A stretch of DNA of 46,804 nucleotides from JBAJNN01 sp036881905 (GTDB taxonomy: Bacteria > Pseudomonadota > Alphaproteobacteria > Rhizobiales > Im1), in assembly GCA_036881905.1 (NCBI GenBank), contig JBAJNN010000015.1:1-46804 (forward strand), in the 5' to 3' direction. Below the pieces are notes generated by a model. That model was given only the letters and a program-made list of their open reading frames with translations, ran no database searches and was not told the DNA's origin. Made by a program: the position numbers and the translations under genes. Positions 1-6,864 of the stretch are shown here, in pieces (positions within the stretch are counted from its first letter, which is position 1; the number at the start of each line of letters is the position of its first letter).

Positions 1-99
1 ATCCGCCGGCAAGGCATCCTGAAACTTAAGGCGGAAGGGCTGTCCGTCTCTGCCTGTGGAGGCTCGCGTAAGACTGGCATAGTGCCAGCGGTAGCCTGA
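1..99 (+). CDS. tnpB: TnpB (IS200/IS605 OrfB) C-terminal fragment, partial at window edge
   Basis: Frame +1 is open from base 1 to the TGA at 97-99 and gives 32 residues ending SVSACGGSRKTGIVPAVA. Such small tails (VSACGG followed by a basic, Ala-rich end) are typical of TnpB/OrfB proteins of alpha- and gammaproteobacterial IS605-type elements, just before the terminal hairpin. TnpB is an RNA-guided nuclease ancestral to Cas12. Its catalytic RuvC and zinc-finger parts would lie to the left, so completeness cannot be judged. The identification rests on this short tail plus the adjacent hairpin. Confidence 0.65.
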   Translation: MRRQGILKLKAEGLSVSACGGSRKTGIVPAVA

Positions 100-139
100 G
101 AAGCAGGAAGCTCCGCCCTTCAGGGCGGAGAGCAGTCAC
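1..139 (+). mobile_element. Right end of an IS200/IS605-family (TnpB-bearing) element
   Basis: The first 99 bases encode the tail of a TnpB-like protein. They run into a short non-coding end carrying a strong hairpin: CTCCGCCC at 111-118, loop TTCA, GGGCGGAG at 123-130. This is the usual layout of the right end of IS200/IS605 elements, where the subterminal hairpin is both the transposase recognition structure and part of the omega/reRNA. The left end and any tnpA lie outside the window. The outer boundary is placed around the TCAC at 136-139, by analogy with related ends and not from a visible target duplication, because this family makes none. The boundary abuts the stop codon of the oppositely oriented SagB-like gene. 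Confidence 0.75.
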
Positions 140-160
140 GCATTGCTTTTGAGAGTTTCC
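60..160 (+). ncRNA. Putative omega/reRNA 3' part with guide segment
   Basis: In TnpB elements the guide RNA is read in the same sense as tnpB, overlaps its 3' end, includes the right-end hairpin and finishes with a guide copied from the flanking DNA. Here the hairpin is at 111-130, so a guide would begin near 139. It would consist of the antisense of the last codons of the SagB-like gene. Position and existence are inferred from the family; only the hairpin is seen directly. Confidence 0.4.
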
Positions 161-1227
161 ACTCGTTTGCGCATCAGAGTGTTCATGTGGTGATAGCATC
201 CTTTTCCGAAGGCCAAAAACAGCAATGGGATCGCGCGTTCGCAGTCCAGATTCAGCGTCTGTTCGATTTTTGTGTCGTTAAAGGCACCGGTTATCCAGCT
301 GTTCAACCCCATGGCCGCACCGCATAATTGCGTCGTTTGCGAAAAATGTCCCGCTTCCATGCTGACCACCCGATAGGCGCGGGTGGTTTTGTATTTCCAG
401 GTAAATCGTTCGAGATTCGCGGTCAGGAAAATTCCGAAGGCGCAATTGTCGCCGAAAAACTGCGAAACCAACATCGCGGAAAGATTGGCGTAATCGATCG
501 CATCATTGACTTTCAGCAATGAATGGTCATCCGCATCATACCAGTAGACCCCGTTTTCCAGCCTATCAACGCTGAAGGCACAAATATAAGCTTCTATCGC
601 CTGCAAGCAGCCTCCCGATGGCGATGAGCGGCGTTTAAACGGCGCATAGTCTTTGTTTTCGCTCTCCTTATGCTGGTGAAAATACCCGAAACAGGTGAAT
701 AACAGGTTCGACAGGTCTGCAAGCGCTGCCCGATGCGGGTGAAATTCGCGAACGGTTTTTCTTCGGTCAAGCGCATGAAACAATGAACTGTCTTGTAGAA
801 ACTGAAGCTGAGGGTCGGGCAAAGCGATATTGGTGCCGTGTTCCTTCCGCAGTGATTTTGCTCTCGACGGTGGACCATCGCCACCCAGGCGGGCGCAGGA
901 GTCCAGATAGAGATCGGCAAATTCCTCAGCTGACAGGGTCTGAATGTGATTGAGAACGTCGTTGCAGCCACGATGGAACAGATCGAGGAAATCATTGCCG
1001 AAATTCTTCAACAGAGCCGGACGTTCTTTCGATACAAGTACGTTGTTTTCCCTCAGTTTCCGTTTTGCCTCGGTTTCAATCTCGCCCGACTCGATAAACC
1101 GAAACAACTGGGCCAGCAAACCGGGTTCATCGATTTCATATTCTTCGTTGATTCGAGTATCGATGAGATAGGGAATGTCGCCGCTAAAATAGATAATTAT
1201 ATCATCCGATACCTTCAAATCCGGCAT
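136..1227 (-). CDS. SagB/ThcOx-type FMN-dependent dehydrogenase (putative peptide-maturation enzyme)
   Basis: This is a 363-residue protein if started at the ATG at 1227, which has GGGGAGG about five bases upstream. The longer open frame to 1332 has no comparable site and overlaps the upstream peptide gene. The N-terminal ~150 residues are an unassigned acidic domain, as in SagB-like enzymes with a leader-binding-like front. The C-terminal ~210 residues look like the nitroreductase fold of SagB/ThcOx oxidases: RKTVREF near its start, SSPSGGCLQAIEAYIC, GLNSWITGAF and LFLAFGKG near the end. Family members oxidise azolines in peptides to azoles using FMN. A variant group called putative peptide maturation dehydrogenases sits beside short precursor peptides. 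No YcaO cyclodehydratase is visible, but the downstream side of this gene is cut off by the IS end and the window edge. The TGA stop lies at the IS boundary, so the native C-terminus may be slightly altered. Confidence 0.8.
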   Translation of the reverse strand: MPDLKVSDDIIIYFSGDIPYLIDTRINEEYEIDEPGLLAQLFRFIESGEIETEAKRKLRENNVLVSKERPALLKNFGNDFLDLFHRGCNDVLNHIQTLSAEEFADLYLDSCARLGGDGPPSRAKSLRKEHGTNIALPDPQLQFLQDSSLFHALDRRKTVREFHPHRAALADLSNLLFTCFGYFHQHKESENKDYAPFKRRSSPSGGCLQAIEAYICAFSVDRLENGVYWYDADDHSLLKVNDAIDYANLSAMLVSQFFGDNCAFGIFLTANLERFTWKYKTTRAYRVVSMEAGHFSQTTQLCGAAMGLNSWITGAFNDTKIEQTLNLDCERAIPLLFLAFGKGCYHHMNTLMRKRVETLKSNA

Positions 1228-1243
1228 GGCATCCTCCCCAGGA

Positions 1244-1274
1244 TAAAAACGGGGCCGGCAAAACGCCAAGCCCC
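1244..1274 (-). terminator. Intrinsic terminator/attenuator between peptide gene and dehydrogenase
   Basis: Read on the minus strand, GGGGC-TT-GGC, loop GTTTT, GCC-G-GCCCC forms a GC-rich hairpin (1251-1274). It is followed at once by a T run (GTTTTTA, 1244-1250). It lies 17 nt after the peptide stop and ends just before the ribosome-binding site of the dehydrogenase. A partial terminator here would give much more transcript for the peptide than for the enzyme, the usual stoichiometry for a precursor and its modifying enzyme. Confidence 0.65.
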
Positions 1275-1291
1275 GCGAGAAGACTCTGCCC

Positions 1292-1387
1292 TCAATTGTC
1301 AGGCTGGATGTGACAACCTGTATTAAGGTCACACATAGCTGCTTTGAAGTCGGTTTTGTCTGGAAAAATGCGTGAGATTTTTTTCAT
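1292..1387 (-). CDS. 31-residue peptide, candidate precursor of a modified peptide
   Basis: The ATG at 1387 follows a near-perfect ribosome-binding site (ACAGGAGGATATT, on the minus strand). The frame runs 31 codons to a TGA at 1292-1294. The peptide starts MKKISRIFPDKTDF and ends MCDLNTGCHIQPDN, with a charged N-terminal half and a C-terminal half holding two cysteines (Cys19 and Cys25, spaced C-x5-C), one Thr and a His. It lies 64 nt upstream of a SagB-like peptide dehydrogenase, separated by a terminator-like hairpin. I do not recognise the sequence. Leader and core roles are inferred from context. A plain leader peptide controlling attenuation is the main alternative. Confidence 0.65.
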   Translation of the reverse strand: MKKISRIFPDKTDFKAAMCDLNTGCHIQPDN

Positions 1388-1455
1388 AATATCCTCCTGT
1401 AAGTCATTAAAACCAGAGTGAAGCAGGCATAAAATTTACCTACCTGTGCGGGGTC

Positions 1456-1484
1456 AGGGTAGCTTAAAGAAAATTGGCTGTCAA
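1456..1484 (-). promoter_or_regulatory. Sigma-70-type promoter for the peptide locus
   Basis: On the minus strand a perfect -35 box TTGACA (1479-1484) is followed after 17 nt by TACCCT (1456-1461), a weak -10. The start would lie about 60 nt upstream of the peptide ATG. The exact -35 and ideal spacing make this the best promoter upstream; the poor -10 suggests possible activation. A CCTG...CAGG dyad lies just downstream of the -10. Confidence 0.45.
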
Positions 1485-1548
1485 GCGATTTTTTTGAGAG
1501 GTGTCGGATGTCCGCTTCGGGAGCCGGCCTCAATGCACATGATCCTTG

Positions 1549-1650
1549 GCAGCATAATCCTGGCCGATCCTCGCTCTTGCTTGGCTATGCTCTCCTTATG
1601 CCCGCATAATCTTGATCGATCCTCGCTTCTCCGGATCGGATTATGCTCTA
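1549..1650 (-). repeat. Dispersed hairpin repeat, tandem pair (copies 1 and 2)
   Basis: Read on the minus strand, copy 1 (about 1594-1650) starts TAGAGCATAATCCGATC and ends GATTATGCGGGCATAAGG. A second, more diverged copy (about 1549-1593) follows directly. Each copy has GCATAATC and GATTATGC as outer inverted arms, with a further CGATC/GATCG pairing inside. The same ~60-nt unit recurs at 8778-8913, 12525-12583 and 12711-12763. The first three bases are the TAG stop codon of tdh. Confidence 0.85.
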
Positions 1651-2685
1651 GCCCCAATCCATCACCACCTTGCCCGCTTTGCCGGAGAGCATGGCGGCAA
1701 AGCCGGTTGCAAACTCGTCGATGGCAATGCGGTGGGTGATAAGCTTTGAAAGGTCGAGACCGGATTGGACGAGGGCGATCATCTTATACCAAGTCTCGTA
1801 CATTTCACGGCCATAGATGGCTTTGATGTTCAGCATCTTGAAAATAATCTCGTTCCAGTCCACCGCGAATTCGGTCGGCGCAATGCCCAAAAGCGCGATC
1901 TTGCCGCCATTATTCATGCAGTCGATCATTTGGCGCATGGCGGGCGCGGCCCCCGACATTTCAAGCCCTACATCGAAACCTTCGCTCATGCCGATGTCAT
2001 TCATGACCTCGCGCAGGGATTGGGCATTGACGTCCACCACATGCCGCACGCCCAAGCGACGGGCCAGCGCAAGCCGGTAGGGGGCGATGTCGGTGATCAC
2101 GACCTTTCTGGCCCCAACTTTCCGGGCCACCAGAGCGCCCATGATTCCGATGGGGCCGGCGCCGGTCACCAGCACGTCCTCGCCCGCGAGATTAAAGCTT
2201 AAAGCGGTATGCACCGCATTGCCTAACGGGTCGAAAATCGCCGCGATCTCGTCGGGAATATCGTCGGGAATCGGCACCACATTGCTCTCGGGAATACAGA
2301 CATATTCGGCGAAAGACCCCGGGCGGTGCACGCCCACGCCGCGTGTGTTCCGGCATAAATGCCTGCGCCCGGCGCGGCAGTTGCGGCAAATGTCGCAAAC
2401 CACATGGCCTTCGCCCGAAACGCGAAGGCCGATCGGGTATTTGGTAGCGAACTTGCCATGATCGGCAATCTCACCGCAGAATTCATGGCCCACCACCATG
2501 GGGACGGGGATGGTTTTGGCCGACCATTCGTCCCAGTTCCAGATATGCACGTCAGTGCCGCAGATCGCGGATTTGCGAACCTTGATCAGCACCTCGTCGG
2601 GACCCGGTTCCGGCGCCGGCGTCCGCTCCATCCACAGCCCGGTTTCCGGCTTGGCCTTGACCAGCGCTTTCATCATGTTGCTCAT
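1648..2685 (-). CDS. tdh: L-threonine 3-dehydrogenase
   Basis: A 345-residue medium-chain zinc alcohol dehydrogenase that oxidises L-threonine to 2-amino-3-oxobutyrate with NAD+. Visible features are the catalytic-zinc Cys42 (ICGTD) and His67-Glu68 (GHE), the structural-zinc set Cys97, Cys100, Cys103 and Cys111, a glycine-rich Rossmann motif (VTGAGPIG) and the Tdh signature NGGKIALLGI. Its start overlaps the kbl stop as ATGA, so the pair is translationally coupled. Kbl and Tdh pass the unstable ketobutyrate between them, giving glycine and acetyl-CoA. Length matches the family (341 in E. coli). The TAG stop is the first triplet of a dispersed repeat. Confidence 0.97.
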   Translation of the reverse strand: MSNMMKALVKAKPETGLWMERTPAPEPGPDEVLIKVRKSAICGTDVHIWNWDEWSAKTIPVPMVVGHEFCGEIADHGKFATKYPIGLRVSGEGHVVCDICRNCRAGRRHLCRNTRGVGVHRPGSFAEYVCIPESNVVPIPDDIPDEIAAIFDPLGNAVHTALSFNLAGEDVLVTGAGPIGIMGALVARKVGARKVVITDIAPYRLALARRLGVRHVVDVNAQSLREVMNDIGMSEGFDVGLEMSGAAPAMRQMIDCMNNGGKIALLGIAPTEFAVDWNEIIFKMLNIKAIYGREMYETWYKMIALVQSGLDLSKLITHRIAIDEFATGFAAMLSGKAGKVVMDWG

Positions 2686-3872
2686 TGAAGGATCGCCATT
2701 TCCCGACCGACCGAGATGAATGCGTCGATGGCGCGGTCCAACTCCTCGCGTCCGTGCACCGCCGACATTTGCACGCGGATCCGGTCCTGCCCGCGCGGCA
2801 CCACGGGGAAGCTGAACGGGGCCACATAAACTCCTTTCTCGTCGAGCCTGGCCGCCATGTCCTGCGCCGGTTTCGGATCGCGCAGCATCACCGGTATGAT
2901 CGGGTGCTCGCCCGGCAAAAGATCGAACCCGGCCTTGGTCATCTGCGTCCGGAAATGGGCGGCATTGTCCATCAGTCGGTCGCGGCGCGCCGTCGAAGCC
3001 TCCAGCATGTCCAGCACTTTGATCGAAACCGCCGCGATCACCGGCGCTAGCGTGTTGGAAAACAGATAGGGCCGCGAGCGTTGGCGTAGCCAGTCGATCA
3101 CCTCTCTCCTGCCCGAAATATAGCCGCCCGACGCGCCGCCGAGCGCCTTGCCGAGCGTGCCGGTGATCATGTCCACCCGGCCGGTCACGCCGCAATGTTC
3201 GATACTACCGCGTCCGGTTTCGCCGAGGAAACCGACGGCATGGCTGTCATCGACCATAACCATGGCGTGGTATCTTTCGGCCAGATCGCAAATTTCTCCA
3301 AGCCGGGCGATATACCCGTCCATGGAAAACACGCCATCGGTGGCGATCAGCTTGAACCGACAGTCTTTGGCCGCCTGCAGCCGAGCCTCCAGCTCGGCCA
3401 TGTCGGAATTGGCGTAGCGGAAGCGTTTCGCCTTGCACAGCCGTACGCCGTCGATGATCGAAGCATGATTCAGCGCATCCGAGATGACCGCATCTTCCGG
3501 GCCCAGAAGCGTTTCGAACAGCCCGGCATTGGCGTCGAAGCAACTGGAATAAAGGATCGTGTCCTCCATGCTTAAAAAGCTCGAAATCCTCGTCTCAAGC
3601 GCCTTGTGCTCTTCCTGCGTGCCGCAGATGAAACGCACCGAAGCCATGCCATATCCATAACGCTCCAACGCCTCGCGCCCGGCCTCGATCAACTCGGCGT
3701 TGTCGGAGAGGCCGAGATAGTTGTTGGCGCAGAGGTTGATGACCGACCTGCCGCTGTCGAGCATCACGGTTCCCGCCTGTTTCGAGGCAATGACACGCTC
3801 GGTCTTGTAAAGCCCGGCCTGTTTGAGACCATTCAACTCGCGGTTAAGGTGTTCGATGAAATCCTGCGTCAT
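2682..3872 (-). CDS. kbl: 2-amino-3-ketobutyrate CoA ligase (glycine C-acetyltransferase)
   Basis: A 396-residue PLP enzyme of the alpha-oxoamine synthase family. It cleaves 2-amino-3-oxobutyrate with CoA to glycine and acetyl-CoA. The PLP lysine is Lys242 in GTLGKALGGASGGY. Also present are the conserved NNYLGL (51-56), SDALNHASIIDG (131-142) and VDDSHAVGFLG (207-217). It is the first gene of a kbl-tdh operon. The ATG is preceded by AAGGA lying unusually close. The paralogue HemA, of the same fold and also using glycine, is encoded nearby; the Tdh partner and the NASIID-type segment separate the two. Confidence 0.97.
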   Translation of the reverse strand: MTQDFIEHLNRELNGLKQAGLYKTERVIASKQAGTVMLDSGRSVINLCANNYLGLSDNAELIEAGREALERYGYGMASVRFICGTQEEHKALETRISSFLSMEDTILYSSCFDANAGLFETLLGPEDAVISDALNHASIIDGVRLCKAKRFRYANSDMAELEARLQAAKDCRFKLIATDGVFSMDGYIARLGEICDLAERYHAMVMVDDSHAVGFLGETGRGSIEHCGVTGRVDMITGTLGKALGGASGGYISGRREVIDWLRQRSRPYLFSNTLAPVIAAVSIKVLDMLEASTARRDRLMDNAAHFRTQMTKAGFDLLPGEHPIIPVMLRDPKPAQDMAARLDEKGVYVAPFSFPVVPRGQDRIRVQMSAVHGREELDRAIDAFISVGREMAILQ

Positions 3873-4314
3873 TCCTTGGTCTTTCGCAAAAGGATTGAAG
3901 GCAGCCCCGCCGATAGAGTCGGCAAAATACTAAGCGCAACCGCGCCGCGCCGACGCCGCTTACGCCCACGCGGACGTGCTCTTCGCCAGCGTAGCGACAT
4001 ATCTGAACGTCCTGCTCAACGGGAGATAAGCCTAATCATAATGCATACCCCCTTTTGTTTCCCGGATCAACATCGAGCGTCGTCGCTCCGACGCAGCGCC
4101 GCGCGTAGGCTTCAACGGGTTGGGGGGCGTCCATCGCGCCGTCACCGCGGCCCAACGCCGAGATGATTTTGCCCGCGGAAGAAATTTCTCGCAAGATCGC
4201 CTTGAGACGCTCTATTGATGATTGTAAACGTTTTTACGTTTACCATCGCGGATATGACTGACCAATGACAGGCAGCCGCCAGACAATAGCTTTTTGACGA
4301 AGAGTTTTGTCCCC
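3873..4314. other. Intergenic region upstream of kbl and of the retropepsin remnant
   Basis: This is 442 nt with no convincing coding frame. The only distinct structure is the inverted repeat at 4224-4243, listed separately. The rest is GC-rich and without recognisable motifs. Promoters for both flanking divergent genes are expected here, but I see no clear -35/-10 pair. Confidence 0.5.
4224..4243. promoter_or_regulatory. Perfect inverted repeat GTAAACGT-TTTT-ACGTTTAC, operator-like
   Basis: Two perfect 8-nt arms around TTTT stand out in an otherwise GC-rich intergenic region between the divergently oriented kbl and retropepsin-like genes. The half-site resembles those bound by LacI/GalR-type dimers, but the spacing is unusual, so the binding protein is unknown. 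A hairpin role in RNA is possible. It lies 71 nt upstream of the retropepsin start. Confidence 0.4.
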
Positions 4315-4957
4315 ATGCGCTTCTATATCGGCATCTCCATCCTCATACTCGCGGTTTTGGCTCTCATGCTCATGAATAATCCCGGAGCATCTTTGAGTCT
4401 TACAAATAGCGACATTGCAAGACTTGCAAGTGGCCTCGCTCTGTTGATCGTGCTCGGCGACGGCGCGGTTCTGGCCTATCGCGGACAAGCCCGCACGGCT
4501 CTTCGTCACGCGGCCTTATGGTTTTTTCTGGCGCTTATTGTGCTGACGGGCTACAGCTATCGCCGTAAATTGGCCGGTTTCGGCAATCGGCTTCTTGGCG
4601 AGCTCGTCCCCGGCCTGCCCGTCGTTTCGATGGCGGTCGAATCCGACGGCAGTGGCGAACGCACCGTGACCATCCATGCCGCCGATGATGGGCATTTCCA
4701 CTTGTGCGCCGAAGTCAAGGGCCACTCTGTCGATATGCTTGTCGATACCGGGGCCTCGACCGTGAGTCTGACCTACGAGGACGCCATTTCGGTCGGTATC
4801 CATCCACGGCGTCTGTTCTTCTCCCAAACCGTGGACACCGCCAACGGACCCGCCGATCCGGCTCGCTACCGTGTCTGTGGGTGACATCACGGTCCATGAT
4901 CTGCGCGCCCTGTCCGGTTTCGAGGTTCGCGACGATATTCTCATTCTGCGCCAGTAG
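4315..4957 (+). pseudogene. Broken retropepsin-like (clan AA, TIGR02281-type) membrane aspartic protease
   Basis: The ATG at 4315 opens a protein with three predicted membrane segments (about residues 3-21, 38-55, 66-84). A periplasmic-type aspartic protease domain follows, with the catalytic signature LVDTGAST (Asp144) and the usual TANG. The frame then ends early at a TGA (4882-4884). The expected continuation is in the next frame from 4868: TVSVGDITVHDLRAL joined directly to SGFEVRDDILILRQ and a stop at 4955-4957. Family members have about 20 residues with an LLGMSFL-type motif between those two pieces, so the gene carries a frameshift and an internal deletion. Such single-domain proteases normally act as dimers; this one should be inactive. 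Confidence 0.75.
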
Positions 4958-4981
4958 AGTATTCACTCGTTGAGCGTTTAT

Positions 4982-5833
4982 CTAACGCTCCCGTCGTAGT
5001 CGCGGGTCGAGACTGTCGCGCAAGCCGTCGCCCAGCATGTTGACGCCCAGAACCGAAATCGTGATGGCGATTCCCGGAATGATCGCAAGCCGCGGCGCAA
5101 TATAGATCAGAGTCTGCGCATCATTCAGCATGCGTCCCCAACTGGCCTGTGGCGGCTGTACGCCCAACCCCAGATAGGACAATCCGGCTTCGGCCAGAAT
5201 GGCCATTGCGAATTGAATGGTCGCCTGGATGATCAAAATTCCCGCTATATTGGGCAGAATATGGTCGAGCGTAATCCGGAAGTTTCCTTTGCCGGCAATC
5301 CGTGCCGCCATCACATAGTCGCGTTGCCACAAGGGCAGGGCGGCGCCTCGGGCGAGCCGGGCGAAAACCGGAATGTTGAAAATGCCGATGGCGAGAATCG
5401 CATTGATCGCCCCCGGTCCGGCCAGAGTCGTGATCATAACCGCGCTCAACAGGGCGGGAAAGCCCAGGGTGAAATCATTGAAACGCGCAATAACGCTATC
5501 CACAAATCCGCCCTTGGCGGCCGCCGCCGTTCCAAGCGGCGCGCCGAACCCCAGACCGATCGCCATCGCCACGGCGGACGCCAGAAGCGAATTGCGCGCG
5601 CCCGCCATGGTTATCGACAAGACATCGCGCCCGTAATGATCCGTTCCCAGCCAATGCCGCCAGTTCGGCGTCGCCAGCTTGTGGACAATATCCATTTTCT
5701 CCGCCGGGTAGGGCGTCCAGAACATCGACAGAACAGCGGTGAAAACGAGGAGCAGCGTGATTGTCCCGCCGATGATGAGAGACTTGCCGTGCCGCCCCCT
5801 TCCAAGGACTGTCGTCTTCACCTCGGACGTCAT
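4982..5833 (-). CDS. Peptide ABC transporter permease, DppC/OppC type
   Basis: A 283-residue inner-membrane permease with an N-terminal membrane segment, the OppC-type front WRHWLGTDHYGRDVLS, and the BPD transporter region containing the EAA loop (AARIAGKGNFRITLDHILPNI). Its C-terminus GVNMLGDGLRDSLDPRLRRER is typical of DppC. The ATG overlaps the dppB-like stop as ATGA. A hairpin GAGCGTT-AGATA-AACGCTC spans its stop codon but lacks a T run. It is the last gene of the operon; the expected DppD/DppF ATPases do not follow. Substrate is not determined by the sequence, but the operon peptidases point to peptides or N-acylated amino acids. Confidence 0.93.
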   Translation of the reverse strand: MTSEVKTTVLGRGRHGKSLIIGGTITLLLVFTAVLSMFWTPYPAEKMDIVHKLATPNWRHWLGTDHYGRDVLSITMAGARNSLLASAVAMAIGLGFGAPLGTAAAAKGGFVDSVIARFNDFTLGFPALLSAVMITTLAGPGAINAILAIGIFNIPVFARLARGAALPLWQRDYVMAARIAGKGNFRITLDHILPNIAGILIIQATIQFAMAILAEAGLSYLGLGVQPPQASWGRMLNDAQTLIYIAPRLAIIPGIAITISVLGVNMLGDGLRDSLDPRLRRER

Positions 5834-6780
5834 GATCGTCTCCTGCGCAGACGCGGGTCGAGAAAGCCGTAAGCGAGATCGACGATGAAGTTCATGACGA
5901 TCACGCCGATCACCAGAAGAATGGTGACGCTTTCGACCACGATCAGGTCGCGCTGGTCTATGGCCTGGAAAATCAACCGACCCAACCCCGGCAAGGTAAA
6001 CACATTTTCGATGATGATGGTTCCCGACAACAGGGAAGCGAATTGCAGGCCCATGATGGTCACGACCGGTATCATGGCGTTCGGCAACGCATGGCGCCAA
6101 AGCACCGCTCGTCTGCCCGCGCCCTTGGCGTGGGCGGTGCGGATATAGTCTTCATTCAGCGTTTCCAGAACGGACGAACGCGTGACCCGCGCCAATACGG
6201 CCGCATGGTGGACAGCCAGCGCGATGGCGGGCAAAGCCAAGGATCGCAGACCCGGCCAGAATCCGGCGTCCCATCCGGCAAACCCGCCCGCGGGCAACAG
6301 ATTCCACTTCACGGCAAAGAGCAGAATAAAGACCAAACCCAGCCAGAAATTCGGCACCGCCACGCCAAGCTGCGCCAGCCCCATAATGGCTGCATCCCTT
6401 GCCTTTCCGCGCTTCGAGGCCGAGTAAAGACCTAAGGGAATGGCAAGAGCCGTCGAGAGAACGATCGCCATGACCCCCAGCGGCAGGCTGACCGTCATAC
6501 GCTCGACGATCAATTCCAAGACCGGCACGTCATAGGTATAGCTTGTGCCGAAATCGCCGATGAAGACCCCCGAAATCCAGTGAAAATAGCGTATAAGCGC
6601 CGGTTGATCGAGACCCATTTGCTCCCGCAGCGCGGCCAACGTGTCGGGTTGGGCGTTGACGCCGAGCATGATCGCCGCCGGATCCGCGGGCAGAATTTCC
6701 ATAACCGAGAACACAATGAGCGATGCCGCCAGAATGGTTACGACCAGGCTCACGATGCGATGGAAAATGAAGGACGTCAC
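5830..6780 (-). CDS. Peptide ABC transporter permease, DppB/OppB type
   Basis: A 316-residue permease with six or so membrane segments. It has the DppB N-terminus (FHRIVSLVVTILAASLIVF), the PADPAAIMLG and YFHWISGVFIGDFGTS segments of the family, an EAA loop (RTAHAKGAGRRAVLWRHALPN) and the C-terminal DLAYGFLDPRLR. It pairs with the downstream DppC-like permease through an ATGA overlap, and lies 84 nt after the solute-binding protein gene. No start-site ambiguity of note. Confidence 0.94.
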   Translation of the reverse strand: MTSFIFHRIVSLVVTILAASLIVFSVMEILPADPAAIMLGVNAQPDTLAALREQMGLDQPALIRYFHWISGVFIGDFGTSYTYDVPVLELIVERMTVSLPLGVMAIVLSTALAIPLGLYSASKRGKARDAAIMGLAQLGVAVPNFWLGLVFILLFAVKWNLLPAGGFAGWDAGFWPGLRSLALPAIALAVHHAAVLARVTRSSVLETLNEDYIRTAHAKGAGRRAVLWRHALPNAMIPVVTIMGLQFASLLSGTIIIENVFTLPGLGRLIFQAIDQRDLIVVESVTILLVIGVIVMNFIVDLAYGFLDPRLRRRRS

Positions 6781-6864
6781 GGGTCATTCCTGCAATTCCG
6801 CGCCGGCAAACACCGCGGAGGGCGCGTGATTATGCCCTCCGCGGCGCAAACGCAGGCAAGCCGT

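Noticed and set aside
136..1332. Longer start (1332) for the SagB-like gene
   Set aside because: It would overlap the 31-codon peptide gene and the terminator hairpin and has no ribosome site; the ATG at 1227 has GGGGAGG.
1549..1650. Terminator for tdh
   Set aside because: It can fold, but the same sequence recurs as a mobile repeat and no T run follows the stem.
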